Shown here: in pieces, positions 54,737 to 63,718 of the stretch
Layout: each line of letters opens with the position of its first letter
How positions within the stretch are numbered: the first letter of the stretch is position 1
NCBI RefSeq assembly: GCF_027913035.1
Contig: NZ_CP115778.1
Span: 1-64,000, forward strand
Origin: Paracoccus albus
GTDB lineage: Bacteria > Pseudomonadota > Alphaproteobacteria > Rhodobacterales > Rhodobacteraceae
Direction of reading: 5' to 3'
DNA length: 64,000 nt
Made by a program: the position numbers and the translations under genes
The notes under the pieces: generated by a model
The model's input: the letters and a program-made list of their open reading frames with translations, nothing else
The model's database searches: none
Told to the model about the DNA's origin: nothing

Positions 54737-55618
54737 TTAGACCTTCTTTGCATAAATTTGGGCCAGCAGGCCTTGCGGACGGATCAACAGCACCAGGAAC
54801 ATGATCAAGTAGGCCCCAATTCCTTTGAGGGTCGGGAACATGATATCGAAAAACGGTTCCGTCACACCGATAAGCAAGCAACCGATCACCGCACCGGGGA
54901 TGGAGCCGAAACCACCGACAATTGCCCCTGCAAATGCCTTGAACCCGATAAAACCCATCTGCGTCGAAACCAACGTCATTGGCCCCAGGAGCAACCCGGC
55001 AATCCCGCCAAAAATCGCGGACATTGCCCAGATCGAGGATGTCAGCCGTTTCACAGGAATACCCATGTAGAACGCTGCTAACTGATTCAGGGACAACGCC
55101 TGCATGGCGATACCCTGCCGAGCGTAACGGAAAAACAGGTACAGCGCGCTGGCGACAACCGCGGTGACAACAATCGACAGCACGCTGGCCCAAGAAATGA
55201 TCACTGGGCCCAGTGTAAGATTGCCATCAACCGGAGCAGGCAACAAATAGTTGCCAAACCCCCAAATTATCCCTGCAACCGCCCTGAGCGCGATACCCAA
55301 TGCCAGCGTCAGGATAAAGACAGTGAACACCGGCTGGCCCGTCAGGCGCCGCACCACAAGCGCTTCGACGCCGTAGCCGAATGCGCCCATGAAGGCCAAT
55401 GTCAACATGGCACCCAGCCAGTAGGGCATCCCCATCAGCACGATGAACTGATACCCGACAAATGCACCCAGCATCATGAATTCGCCTTGGGCAAAATTCA
55501 CCTGCTCAGTCGCCTTATACACAAGCACCAGACCAATCGCGATCAGGCTATAAAGGCACCCTTGTGACAGGCCGACCACAAAAAGCTGCATCGCATCGGC
55601 AAAAGACAAGGCAGTCAC
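54737..55618 (-). CDS. livH: ABC transporter permease, LivH type
   Basis: 293 residues, polytopic. QGCLYSLIAIGLVLVYKATE and NFAQGEFMMLGAFVGY are the LivH N-terminal signature; GIAMQALSLNQLAAFYMGI resembles the EAA-like loop. The start is GTG 55618, overlapping the stop of the CoA-transferase-family gene. It pairs with LivM as the two permease subunits. Confidence 0.9.
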   Translation of the reverse strand: MTALSFADAMQLFVVGLSQGCLYSLIAIGLVLVYKATEQVNFAQGEFMMLGAFVGYQFIVLMGMPYWLGAMLTLAFMGAFGYGVEALVVRRLTGQPVFTVFILTLALGIALRAVAGIIWGFGNYLLPAPVDGNLTLGPVIISWASVLSIVVTAVVASALYLFFRYARQGIAMQALSLNQLAAFYMGIPVKRLTSSIWAMSAIFGGIAGLLLGPMTLVSTQMGFIGFKAFAGAIVGGFGSIPGAVIGCLLIGVTEPFFDIMFPTLKGIGAYLIMFLVLLIRPQGLLAQIYAKKV

Positions 55619-56730
55619 GCGTTGTTCCCCCAGTGTTCAAGGATTTCATCAAGGCTGATTTCTCCCGCATCTCCGGTCGTCGGTGTGTCGGGTTGTGTTC
55701 GCGAGAATCGCGGTGCGGGGGCCGGCATCTCGATGCCACCTACTGTGACAAAGCTGCCCCGGGCGCGATTATGAGCATGATCCGATGCGTCAGCCAGAGA
55801 AACCACAGGTGCGAAACACGCGTCGCTGCCTTCCAGAATATCGCACCATTCCTGTTGGGTCGCAGTCAGGAATATCTCCGTAAGCGCGTCCATCATTCCG
55901 GCCTGCGCGTTGGGTGCGTATTGATCGGCAAAGCGCGGATCGTCTGTGAGGCCCAGAAGTGCCAGAAGTTCGGCAAAAAATTGTGGTTCGAGACATCCGA
56001 CGGAGACATATTTGCCATCGCCTGTTTTATAACAGCGATACCAGGCGACGCCGCCATTGATAAAATCACCGGACCGCCTGTCGGTCCACGCGCCACCGGC
56101 GGCCAAGCCGTGCTGCATAGTCATCAGCAGGTTAACCCCATCCGTCATCGCCGCGTCGACCACTTGGCCTTGTCCTGTCGCGCGCGCATGGGTCAGCGCC
56201 GCGAGTATCCCAAGGTTCAGCATCATTGCACCACCGCCCTGATCCGCGATCAGGTTCATGGGTGGGGGGGGCGGGCGGTCTGCTTCGCCCAAACCCCAGA
56301 TCGCACCGGTGATCGCGGCGTAATTCATGTCGTGTCCCGCTGCATGTGCAAGCGGCCCGTCCTGTCCCCATCCGGTCAACCGACCATAGACCAGCGCCGG
56401 ATTGCGCGCATGAACCTGATCCGGCCCAAACCCAAGCTTCTCCATTTTACCGGGTCTGAACCCTTCGATCAGGACCTCGGCACGTTCGATCAACTGCCAA
56501 AGCCGGTCGACATCACCGTTCTGTGTCAGATCAAGTGTCAAGCTGCGACGAGAGCGGTTGAGCAGGTTGTATTTCGCATCAATCGGTAGGGGAAACGTCT
56601 GACCCGGCCGCGCAATGCGCACCACTTCAGCGCCTAGATCAGCCAGATGCATCGCAGCAAACGGCGCAGGGCCAAGACCCGCCATTTCAACAATGCGTAC
56701 ACCTTTGAGGGGACCTGAGCGTTGCAACAT
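55615..56730 (-). CDS. Family III CoA-transferase fold protein, alpha-methylacyl-CoA racemase-like
   Basis: 371 residues of the CaiB/BaiF superfamily. Residues that fit the racemase branch are in GHDMNYAAITGAIW (the GHDxNY His) and MNLIADQGGGAMMLNLG (the Asp before GGG). VRIVEMAGLGPAPFAAMHLA and LNRSRRSLTLDL are general family segments. Racemases invert C2 of 2-methylacyl-CoA so that the acyl-CoA dehydrogenase can act on it; a CoA transferase role is the alternative. ATG 56730 lies 5 bp after the SDR stop. Confidence 0.8.
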   Translation of the reverse strand: MLQRSGPLKGVRIVEMAGLGPAPFAAMHLADLGAEVVRIARPGQTFPLPIDAKYNLLNRSRRSLTLDLTQNGDVDRLWQLIERAEVLIEGFRPGKMEKLGFGPDQVHARNPALVYGRLTGWGQDGPLAHAAGHDMNYAAITGAIWGLGEADRPPPPPMNLIADQGGGAMMLNLGILAALTHARATGQGQVVDAAMTDGVNLLMTMQHGLAAGGAWTDRRSGDFINGGVAWYRCYKTGDGKYVSVGCLEPQFFAELLALLGLTDDPRFADQYAPNAQAGMMDALTEIFLTATQQEWCDILEGSDACFAPVVSLADASDHAHNRARGSFVTVGGIEMPAPAPRFSRTQPDTPTTGDAGEISLDEILEHWGNNA

Positions 56731-56734
56731 CGCC

Positions 56735-57508
56735 CTATCTCGCCTGCAGGCGCGTGGCAGCATCGAGCCGCACGGTTTCGCCGTTCATATATGAATTCTC
56801 AATCAGAAAGGCGCAGCAATGAGCGAATTCTTCCATCCGGCCGACACGCTTGGGCGCTTCGACAGAGGCTTCGAGGTTTGCGATCACGTTCTCGGGCAGC
56901 GACATGACCATCGGCGTGCCGAACAGGCCGGGTGCAATCGCGTTGACGCGAATGCCCTTGGCACCCAGTTCGCGCGCGGCAGGCAGGTTAAGGCCCATCA
57001 CCCCCGCCTTTGACGACGAATAAGCCGGCTGGCCGATTTGCCCTTCCATCGCAGCACCAGAGGAGACGTTGACAACAACACCGCGCTCTTCGCCGTTTTC
57101 GGGTTCATTCAACAACATCCTCTGAACAGCTTTGCTCATTACGTTGAATGTGCCGACGAGATTGATATCAACCGTGCGGCGGAATGTGTCGAGCGACGCG
57201 GCCTTGCCGTCACGGTCGATCACTTTCATCGGGCTGACGACCCCGGCACAGTTGATGCACCCATGCAGCGCACCGAATTTTGAAACCACGGCGTCAATTG
57301 CCGCGTCCACGCCTTCATCGTCGGTCACATCGACGTTGCAGAACATTGCGTTCGAAGCACCCAGTTCCTTGACCAGCGCATCGCCAGCGTCCTGCGACAT
57401 ATCGAAAATACCAATCTTGGCACCGCGTGCTCGCAGATATTTCGCCGTCGCCGCGCCAAGACCCGATGCCCCGCCGGTGATGATGATTGTCTTGCCTTCG
57501 ATTTCCAT
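56735..57508 (-). CDS. Short-chain dehydrogenase, 3-hydroxyacyl-CoA dehydrogenase-like
   Basis: 257 residues of classical SDR type. The cofactor motif is TGGASGLG (residues 11-18), then NCAGV and catalytic YSSSK in QPAYSSSKAG. It resembles HSD10-type 3-hydroxy(-2-methyl)acyl-CoA dehydrogenases in the AMEGQIGQPAYSSSK segment, which would fit the beta-oxidation set. ATG 57508 begins the Rossmann fold; the longer frame upstream overlaps the acyl-CoA dehydrogenase gene. Confidence 0.85.
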   Translation of the reverse strand: MEIEGKTIIITGGASGLGAATAKYLRARGAKIGIFDMSQDAGDALVKELGASNAMFCNVDVTDDEGVDAAIDAVVSKFGALHGCINCAGVVSPMKVIDRDGKAASLDTFRRTVDINLVGTFNVMSKAVQRMLLNEPENGEERGVVVNVSSGAAMEGQIGQPAYSSSKAGVMGLNLPAARELGAKGIRVNAIAPGLFGTPMVMSLPENVIANLEASVEAPKRVGRMEEFAHCCAFLIENSYMNGETVRLDAATRLQAR

Positions 57509-57516
57509 GACCGCTC

Positions 57517-58653
57517 CTATTTGAATGCCTGCACGCCGGTAAGTACCCGTGCGATCAGCAATTTTTGTATTTCTGTAGTCCCGTCCGGGATCGGCCCGAT
57601 AATGGCCTCGCGCGCCAGCCGTTCGACGATAAAATCGGTGGTGACACCGTTGCCACCGTGGATCTGCACTGCTTGGCGCGTTGCGTTCACTGCGATTTCC
57701 GTGCCGTACCATTTGGCCATTGCACATTCCTTGTCGCAGCGTTCGCCGCGGTCGATCATGCCAGCGGCACGGAAGGTCAAAAGCCGCGCAGCATCAATCT
57801 CTGTGGCCATTACGGCGATCTTGTCTGCGATGAGCTGGTGACCCGCTATCTGCTTGCCGTGCTGGCTGCGTTCCTGCGCATATCTGATCGACTCTTCCAA
57901 CGCGCGCCGTGCCAGGGAAATTCCCCACATGGCCATGTGAACGCGCGCCCGTTCAAACACCACAAGCGTTTGCTGCAAGCCGCGGCCGACCTCGCCTATC
58001 GTGTTTGCAATCGGCACACGCACGTCATCAAGAAAGATCTGTGCCGTGGATTGTGCGTTCAGACCCATTTTTTTGATGTCGCGGGTTTCATAGCCATGCT
58101 CTTTGCGATCCACTAGAATATGGGTCAGGCCCTCATCGGTGGCGCAGGTGCATATCAGGAAATCCGAAAAGCGACCATTGGTGATCCAGGTCTTTTCGCC
58201 ATTGATCACCCAGTCATCGCCGTCCCGCCGCGCTCGGGTTTTGACCGCGGCCACATCGGACCCGACATTTGGTTCCGATATGCCCATCGACGCGGTAATT
58301 TCACCGGCAAGCAACGGACCGATATATTTTTCGCGAATCTCATCCGACCCGAGCTTCAACAGAATCTCACCTGCCACCACGTTGATCAGAATGGGCAGCG
58401 CGATTTCTATTGCAGTAACACCAACCTCTTCGAACAGCATCAGGTGGGTGGTCCAATCCAGCCCCATACCGCCCGCTTCTTCGGGATGCGGGGCCGATGT
58501 CAGACCGAACTCGGCAAGTCGCGTCATGAAACCCTGAATGACTTCTTTCTCGAACGGCGCATCCTTAACCTTCAGGTATTCCGGTTCGATCTGGTCATCC
58601 AGAAACCGGCGCAAGGAATCGCAAGCCATTATCTGCTCTTCGGTTTTGAACAT
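57517..58653 (-). CDS. Acyl-CoA dehydrogenase
   Basis: 378-residue FAD enzyme. The family motifs are present: MGISEPNVGSD (substrate/FAD region), WVINGEKTWITNG and QIHGGNGVTTDFIVERLARE near the C terminus. The loop that often carries the catalytic base in short-chain members (YEGT) reads IPDGTTEIQ here, so an Asp occupies that position; the base may be elsewhere. It would introduce the first double bond of beta-oxidation. Confidence 0.88.
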   Translation of the reverse strand: MFKTEEQIMACDSLRRFLDDQIEPEYLKVKDAPFEKEVIQGFMTRLAEFGLTSAPHPEEAGGMGLDWTTHLMLFEEVGVTAIEIALPILINVVAGEILLKLGSDEIREKYIGPLLAGEITASMGISEPNVGSDVAAVKTRARRDGDDWVINGEKTWITNGRFSDFLICTCATDEGLTHILVDRKEHGYETRDIKKMGLNAQSTAQIFLDDVRVPIANTIGEVGRGLQQTLVVFERARVHMAMWGISLARRALEESIRYAQERSQHGKQIAGHQLIADKIAVMATEIDAARLLTFRAAGMIDRGERCDKECAMAKWYGTEIAVNATRQAVQIHGGNGVTTDFIVERLAREAIIGPIPDGTTEIQKLLIARVLTGVQAFK

Positions 58654-58662
58654 CTTTCGCTC

Positions 58663-59901
58663 CTAGCGCCCGAGAATAAGGATGGAGGCCACGGCCTCTT
58701 CGATACCTATCAAACCGCCGCCATTTTCCGCGATGGCGATCCGCGCACCTTCGACCTGTCGCGGTCCACATTCACCGCGCAGTTGCGCTACCAGTTCGTA
58801 AACTTGGCCCAACCCAGTCGCGCCAATCGGGTGGCCTTTGCATTCTAGCCCGCCCGACGGGTTCACCGGCACCCGCCCGCCGATGGAGGTGTCACCGCGC
58901 TCGGACGCAGCACCCCCTTCGCCAAATGGGAACAGCCCAAGGTTTTCGATCTGGATCAACTCACCCACCGCTGTTGCGTCATGCACTTCGGCAACTGATA
59001 CGTCTTGGGGACCGATACCGGCGATTTCATATGCCCGCCGTGCCGCAATCGCGGTCAGGTGTTTCTCATAATCCTCCGGCGCGCGGTTTGATCCGGTCTG
59101 GATCACGCTGGCGCGCACTTCGATGGCACGATCCCGGCTGATCCCGAACTTTTTCAATCCGGCCTCGGTCATCAGAACCGCAGCGGCACCGCCATCGCTC
59201 ATCGGGGCGCACATTGGCAAGGTCAAAGGATAAGTGATCGGTGGTGCGCTTAATATTTCGTCAATGGTATACGGCGCGCGGAATTGCGCCTTTTCATTTT
59301 CAACCGAATGCATGTGGTTCTTTGCTGCAATCGCAGCAATCTGTTTTTGGGTCGTGCCGAACGTGCGCATATGCGCCAGCCCGAACGCTCCGTAAATCGC
59401 CATAAAGACTGAAAACGGCTTGTCCGAAGTAGTGTCATTCGGCACGTCGATGCCTTTGCCCAGCGCAATCAGTTTTTCGGTATTTTCCTCAACGGTGGAC
59501 ACATCCCAAGCGCCATCGAAGAGACTGAACATCTTAGCTTTATCACCTATCCACATTTTTTCGGCCCCAACGGCCAAAGCCACGTCACCCTCGCCTGCTT
59601 TGAGAAATTGAGCCGCAAGGTTCAACGCGGTTGACCCGCTGGCACATGCATTTTCGACGTTTACCATCGGGATGCCTTCAAATCCCATCTCGCGCAGGGT
59701 GATCTGGCCCGGGATCATCAACTGCGCCTCAAGATGTCGCTGTGTTGTGTTCGCGTAGTAGGCAGCCTGAATGTCATCCTTGCCAATGCCGGCGTCCGCC
59801 ATCGCGCCATCGACAGCTTCGCGGGTCAGCGACTTTACCGTTGCCCCGTCGAGGCGTCCCATCTTGGTCATCGCGACCCCGGCAATGTAAACCTTTGTCA
59901 T
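58663..59901 (-). CDS. SCP-x/SCP2-type thiolase
   Basis: 412-residue thiolase of the sterol-carrier-protein (lipid-transfer) branch. The acyl-accepting Cys is in VENACASGSTALNLA. The second active-site segments are VAEVHDATAVGELIQIE and LECKGHPIGATGLGQ. SCP-x-type thiolases cleave 2-methyl-branched 3-oxoacyl-CoAs, which matches the racemase-like gene in the same operon. It follows the enoyl-CoA hydratase by 12 bp. Confidence 0.85.
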   Translation of the reverse strand: MTKVYIAGVAMTKMGRLDGATVKSLTREAVDGAMADAGIGKDDIQAAYYANTTQRHLEAQLMIPGQITLREMGFEGIPMVNVENACASGSTALNLAAQFLKAGEGDVALAVGAEKMWIGDKAKMFSLFDGAWDVSTVEENTEKLIALGKGIDVPNDTTSDKPFSVFMAIYGAFGLAHMRTFGTTQKQIAAIAAKNHMHSVENEKAQFRAPYTIDEILSAPPITYPLTLPMCAPMSDGGAAAVLMTEAGLKKFGISRDRAIEVRASVIQTGSNRAPEDYEKHLTAIAARRAYEIAGIGPQDVSVAEVHDATAVGELIQIENLGLFPFGEGGAASERGDTSIGGRVPVNPSGGLECKGHPIGATGLGQVYELVAQLRGECGPRQVEGARIAIAENGGGLIGIEEAVASILILGR

Positions 59902-59913
59902 TTCAATCTTCGC

Positions 59914-60702
59914 TCATGTGCCGGTGAAAACCGGCTTTCGTTTTTCATTGAATGCGGCAAGTCCTTCGGCCGCATCGTTGGATTTCAGATGTTCGCGCAG
60001 CACGGCAAGTTCCTGTCTCAGCGCCTCCACCTGCGTCATTTCGATGGATGCATTGGCTACCCGCTTCATCTGCGACAGGACCAGCGGGCTTTTGGTCGCC
60101 AGCAACTGGCTGAACTCGTGCAGCCGCGCTTCAAGCGCGTCATCACCAACCACTTCCTGCACCAGCCCCATGCGCATCAATTCGCGCGCTGGTAGACTTT
60201 GGCCCGAAAACAAGAGGTATTTCGCGTTTGCGAGTCCGATCCGGCACGGCAAGACAGCAGCGCCGCCTGCGCCAGGGAACACACCAAAATTCGAATGAGC
60301 ATCGCCAATTCTAGCGCTCTCGCCCGCAATCAGCACATCGCAACACATCGCGAGTTCCAACCCGCCCGCAACGGTAATGCCATTCAGCCCGCCGATCACC
60401 GGTGTCGGCAAATCACGCAGCGCTTGGAACGTAGCGCCGATAGCGTCCAGAAAATCACCCTTTTGCGTATCGGCATCATCCAGACCAGCGAGGACTTCCT
60501 TCAGATTGGCACCGGCGCAAAACGCACGCCCCGCAGCCGTCAGCACAATTGCGCGCACCTGTTTTGCCACAGCGATCTCTCTTATCGCGGCGCGCAGTTC
60601 CCCAATGAGGTCGACAGAAAGTGCATTAAGACTGTTGGCCCTGTTCAACGTCAGCCACGCAACCGGACCACGGTATTCGACCAGTACATTTGCTTGAGTC
60701 AT
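59914..60702 (-). CDS. Enoyl-CoA hydratase/isomerase family protein, first gene of the catabolic operon
   Basis: 262 residues with the crotonase fold. AIVLTAAGRAFCAGANLKEV contains the oxyanion-hole segment, and GGLELAMCCDVLIAGESARI the second one. Catalytic Glu positions are plausible (GGLELAM) but not verified. It probably hydrates the 2-enoyl-CoA product of the dehydrogenase. The start lies about 16 bp from the TetR-type palindrome, so this is where the operon begins. Confidence 0.85.
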   Translation of the reverse strand: MTQANVLVEYRGPVAWLTLNRANSLNALSVDLIGELRAAIREIAVAKQVRAIVLTAAGRAFCAGANLKEVLAGLDDADTQKGDFLDAIGATFQALRDLPTPVIGGLNGITVAGGLELAMCCDVLIAGESARIGDAHSNFGVFPGAGGAAVLPCRIGLANAKYLLFSGQSLPARELMRMGLVQEVVGDDALEARLHEFSQLLATKSPLVLSQMKRVANASIEMTQVEALRQELAVLREHLKSNDAAEGLAAFNEKRKPVFTGT

Positions 60703-60717
60703 GCGCGCGTCTTTCTA

Positions 60718-60737
60718 TTTACTTATCAGTAAGTAAA
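60718..60737 (-). promoter_or_regulatory. TetR-type operator upstream of the catabolic operon
   Basis: TTTACTTA-TCAG-TAAGTAAA is a perfect 8-bp inverted repeat with a 4-nt centre, 16 bp upstream of the first gene. The TTACT..AGTAA form resembles operators of TetR regulators controlling acyl-CoA catabolism. The operon's own TetR protein is the probable binder. Confidence 0.6.
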
Positions 60738-60990
60738 CAAAAATATGTAATCGAATCAAGAACTGATTTACGTTAAATTACATAGGCTTGCAGGTGGTCG
60801 GTTTCTCCCGTCCGGTTTGACCGGAGAATCATCAATCCGGCGACATCAAGATATTGCGTTCCCCAATGATGCGCGCGACGTAAAAAAGACAGTGCCCCAC
60901 GGGGTGGTGTAGGTTCTGGCTGAGGTGGTCACCGGCGAAGTTCCGGTAAGGTCTGGTTGCTGACACCAACCCGGACTGGAGATTCCACCG

Positions 60991-61308
60991 ATGACCAATG
61001 ACATGATGAACCTGCGCGACCTCGTGGAGAAGACCCCCGATGCGGATCTGCTGCGCGAGATGATCGGCTTTGCCGCCGAACGGCTGATGGAGCTGGAGGT
61101 CGGCGCCGCGACTGGCGCAGCCTATGGCGAGAAAGATCCGATGCGGCGGGCGCAGCGCAACGGCTACCGCGACCGAGACTGGGAGACCCGAGCTGGGACG
61201 GTCGAGTTACGCATCCCGAAGCTGCGCAAAGGCAGCTACTTTCCAGGCTTCCTCGAACCGCGGCGGATGGCAGAGAAGGCCCTAACGGCGGTGATCCAAG
61301 AAGCATAT
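60991..61308 (+). pseudogene. IS256 (mutator) transposase, N-terminal remnant
   Basis: The first ~105 residues match IS256-family transposases: [24 protein letters not shown], then [19 protein letters not shown] and [17 protein letters not shown]. After VIQEAYV the sequence stops resembling the family, where VSTRSVDDL would be expected; the catalytic DDE domain is missing. The frame runs on into an unrelated segment. A typical IS256 leader lies upstream (60870-60990). It marks an old insertion boundary at the right end of the catabolic region. Confidence 0.8.
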
Positions 61309-61605
61309 GTTCGACTCGGACGACTGGAGTTCGACTTCGAGCAGACGTCTGGTGCGAGTATCCGTCTCAAGATTCGGAAGGTAGACGGCTTCGACAGGGA
61401 TGGTCGGCAAGCCGAAATCCTCAAAATCTGCCGGCAGTCTGAGAACCTCACGGTCTATTTCGACACGGGCCACACGTTCTCGCGTGGTCATTTCTACGAA
61501 ATGAGGTTCAGAGATGCGAGGTTTTCGGACTGGCATTGGGTCTCGATGGCGCAGGATGATACCGCCTTCTGGCAAGAGAAGGAGAGTACCGCAAAGAGTG
61601 GGGCA
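61309..61605 (+). other. Unidentified coding fragment fused in frame to the IS256 remnant
   Basis: About 99 codons continue the IS256 frame with different sequence: [20 protein letters not shown], then [20 protein letters not shown] and [20 protein letters not shown]. The composition is that of a real protein, and the translation shows no stop until it meets the next transposase gene. It is probably an internal piece of a gene cut by the insertions. I do not recognise the family. Confidence 0.5.
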
Positions 61606-61606
61606 A

Positions 61607-62992
61607 TCATGCAGCCATTCCGGTTTCTGACGAAGATTTCAGCGCCGGATGCCATTGCTCGAACTTGGTGCGCAGCGTGCCATCGAGCACCCGAGTTCGG
61701 GTTTGCAGCATGAGGTGCGCGCCTCGTTTTGACCAGCGCATCTGTTGACGCTTGCCGAAGCGCTTTCCAACGACGGTGTTGACGGTGCTTTCGACAAAGC
61801 CGGTTGAAACGCGTTCACCGTACCGTCGCCTTTCCGCGTAATTCGGGATCATCGAGGCGTTGTTGGTGATATAGGTCGCGAACTCCAACGCCGCCTTTCG
61901 AAGTGCCTTGATGCTGGCATAGTCTGTCTCGACATCTTCCAGATTGATGACAAGGTCTTCAATTGCTGCATGACCATCGTGCAGGTTGCCATTCCAAAGG
62001 AAACCTTTGATCTGGCGCAGCAACCTTGCCAGTTTCTCGGCGTCCTCTTCATTGTGATGCGCCAACCCTTTCACGTATTGCTGCATCACGGTGATGCGCA
62101 TGGTGATGTGGAACCAGTCCAGGATGTGCTCTGAGGCAGGTGCCATATACCGCGCCATGTTGATGAACGTGCCTCCGCCGTCGGTCATAAATGTCACCGG
62201 TTGGTTTTCCTGCCAGCCCTGATCCTTCAGAACCTCGTGCAGTCGCCGCTTGGGCTTGTCATCATGACTTTGGACAAGCCCAAGGTAGCGGCTGGGACGA
62301 TCTGTGGGGATGGATTTGCCGACCGTGACCTCGAAATGCGACTGACCAAGATCGCGGGACCGCACATAGCCGCCGTCGATGCCGACGGTGATTTGGCCTT
62401 CCGGGTTGGGAAGCTTGGCGCGCTGGTGGGGGCTGGTTTCAATGAAGCTGTAACGCTCATCAGCCAATTCTGCCTCCATCCGCGTGGCCACGCGCCCCAA
62501 ATGCCTGCGGATGGTGTCTGGATTGAGCCTCACATCAATCGGCAGCACATCTTTTAACAGATCGGAAGTGACCCCGAAGGACACAAGGGAAGCCCATTTC
62601 GTCTCAAGCCAGAGCAACTCCGGGGCGATATGGTCGGGCAAGAGTTCGTTCAGGGGGCTAAAGGTTTTGGCTGGGCTATTGTGGCACTGGCAGGAATAGA
62701 AGCGCGGACTGTCAATGGCGATGTCGCCGAAGACCGTCCGGTATCGAATTTGCCGCCATCCTTTGCCACGCAGCTTTCGATCACAGCATGTACAGCGTGC
62801 GCGTTTGATGCAAAACGCCTCGCACTGCGCGGCAACAACTTTCTGCTGGATACTCAAAAGGACGGCTTTGCCTTCCTCTATGGACAGGCCGATATCACCA
62901 GCGGCCTCAATGCCCTTGGAGAATGCGCCAATCTTGTCCGTGTGAGCGGTGCCGTCTGGCGCAGTGATAGTGACGCTGATTTCGATGTCCAT
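61607..62992 (-). CDS. ISKra4-family transposase
   Basis: 461 residues that I recognise as an ISKra4-family transposase. The N-terminal half contains [20 protein letters not shown], a zinc-binding segment. The catalytic part includes [15 protein letters not shown] and [15 protein letters not shown] (metal-binding Asp candidates), then [20 protein letters not shown]. Residues near the C terminus ([17 protein letters not shown]) complete the pattern. It is followed on the same strand by no further gene, and preceded by a serine recombinase. Confidence 0.8.
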   Translation of the reverse strand: MDIEISVTITAPDGTAHTDKIGAFSKGIEAAGDIGLSIEEGKAVLLSIQQKVVAAQCEAFCIKRARCTCCDRKLRGKGWRQIRYRTVFGDIAIDSPRFYSCQCHNSPAKTFSPLNELLPDHIAPELLWLETKWASLVSFGVTSDLLKDVLPIDVRLNPDTIRRHLGRVATRMEAELADERYSFIETSPHQRAKLPNPEGQITVGIDGGYVRSRDLGQSHFEVTVGKSIPTDRPSRYLGLVQSHDDKPKRRLHEVLKDQGWQENQPVTFMTDGGGTFINMARYMAPASEHILDWFHITMRITVMQQYVKGLAHHNEEDAEKLARLLRQIKGFLWNGNLHDGHAAIEDLVINLEDVETDYASIKALRKAALEFATYITNNASMIPNYAERRRYGERVSTGFVESTVNTVVGKRFGKRQQMRWSKRGAHLMLQTRTRVLDGTLRTKFEQWHPALKSSSETGMAA

Positions 62993-63018
62993 CTTCCGGG
63001 TCCTGCCTGCCTGCTTGA

Positions 63019-63639
63019 TTATTTTGGTTCTGAATCTCTCGCCCGCATGATCGTCTGCCGACTGGTGCCCATGTCGCGGGCGATGGAGGAAACTGCCTCG
63101 CCACCGGCGATCCGTTCACGGACTAGCGCATGCTCATCAGCCGAAAGGGTTGATGGGCGCCCCAGTGTTTTGCCTTGCGCTTTCGCACGTGCCAGCCCCG
63201 ATTGCGTGCGCTCAATCAGCAGGTCGCGCTCAAACTGGGCAACCGCGTTGATCACACCCATCGTCAGCTTGCCCGCAGAACTGGTCAGATCCACGCCACC
63301 CAATGCAAGGCAATGCACACGGATGCCCAGGGTTTCCAGCTTGGTCACGGTGGTGCTGACATCAATCGCATCACGCCCCAGCCTGTCCAACTTGGTTACG
63401 ACAAGAACATCGCCGCGTTCCATCTTGTCGAGAAGACGCGCAAATCCCTTCCGATGCGCTATGGCCTGTGACCCTGAAACAGTTTCGGCGATTATCCGGT
63501 GCGGCTCCACCACAAATCCCGCAGCGACAATCTCCCGGATCTGGTTCTCGGGGTCCTGTTCGATTGTCGATACTCTGGCATAGGCAAATGTTCTGGTCAC
63601 AGGGCTGCTGTTCTGTCCGGAAATGTCGTCCAGAATCAT
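63019..63639 (-). CDS. Serine recombinase (resolvase/invertase family)
   Basis: 206 residues. The catalytic Ser24 is in YARVSTIEQDPENQI, with VTKLDRLGRDAIDVST and FERDLLIERTQSGLARAK as further family motifs. The C-terminal ~45 residues form the helix-turn-helix (GEAVSSIARDMGTSRQTIMR). It probably resolves cointegrates of the ISKra4-type element or of the plasmid. It is 26 bp upstream of the transposase gene. Confidence 0.9.
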   Translation of the reverse strand: MILDDISGQNSSPVTRTFAYARVSTIEQDPENQIREIVAAGFVVEPHRIIAETVSGSQAIAHRKGFARLLDKMERGDVLVVTKLDRLGRDAIDVSTTVTKLETLGIRVHCLALGGVDLTSSAGKLTMGVINAVAQFERDLLIERTQSGLARAKAQGKTLGRPSTLSADEHALVRERIAGGEAVSSIARDMGTSRQTIMRARDSEPK

Positions 63640-63717
63640 ACACCTGTTCGATACCGGTTCAATGTATTTTATGGACAGGCCATCATGCCCTGTCCGGAAC
63701 CGAACGATTTCGGACAG
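63613..63717. repeat. Repeated CTGTCCGGAA sites, candidate res region
   Basis: CTGTCCGGAA occurs at 63613-63622 and 63690-63699, and its near-complement TTCGGACAG at 63709-63717; GGACAGG at 63673 pairs with CCTGTCC at 63689. The cluster starts within the recombinase gene and runs upstream of it, a normal location for a resolution site. Confidence 0.4.
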
Positions 63718-63718
63718 C

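Larger units (their letters stand above)
61607..63717. mobile_element. ISKra4-type element with serine recombinase, ends not resolved
   Basis: The transposase and the serine recombinase share one strand and sit together, with a recombinase-site-like cluster at 63613-63717. I could not identify terminal inverted repeats or a target-site duplication with certainty. The left limit is near the fragment end at 61605, the right limit unknown. Confidence 0.5.

Noticed and set aside
53817..55193. 458-codon open frame on the minus strand overlapping the permease genes
   Set aside because: Out-of-frame reading of livM and livH; Cys/Arg/Gly-rich and without hydrophobic segments.
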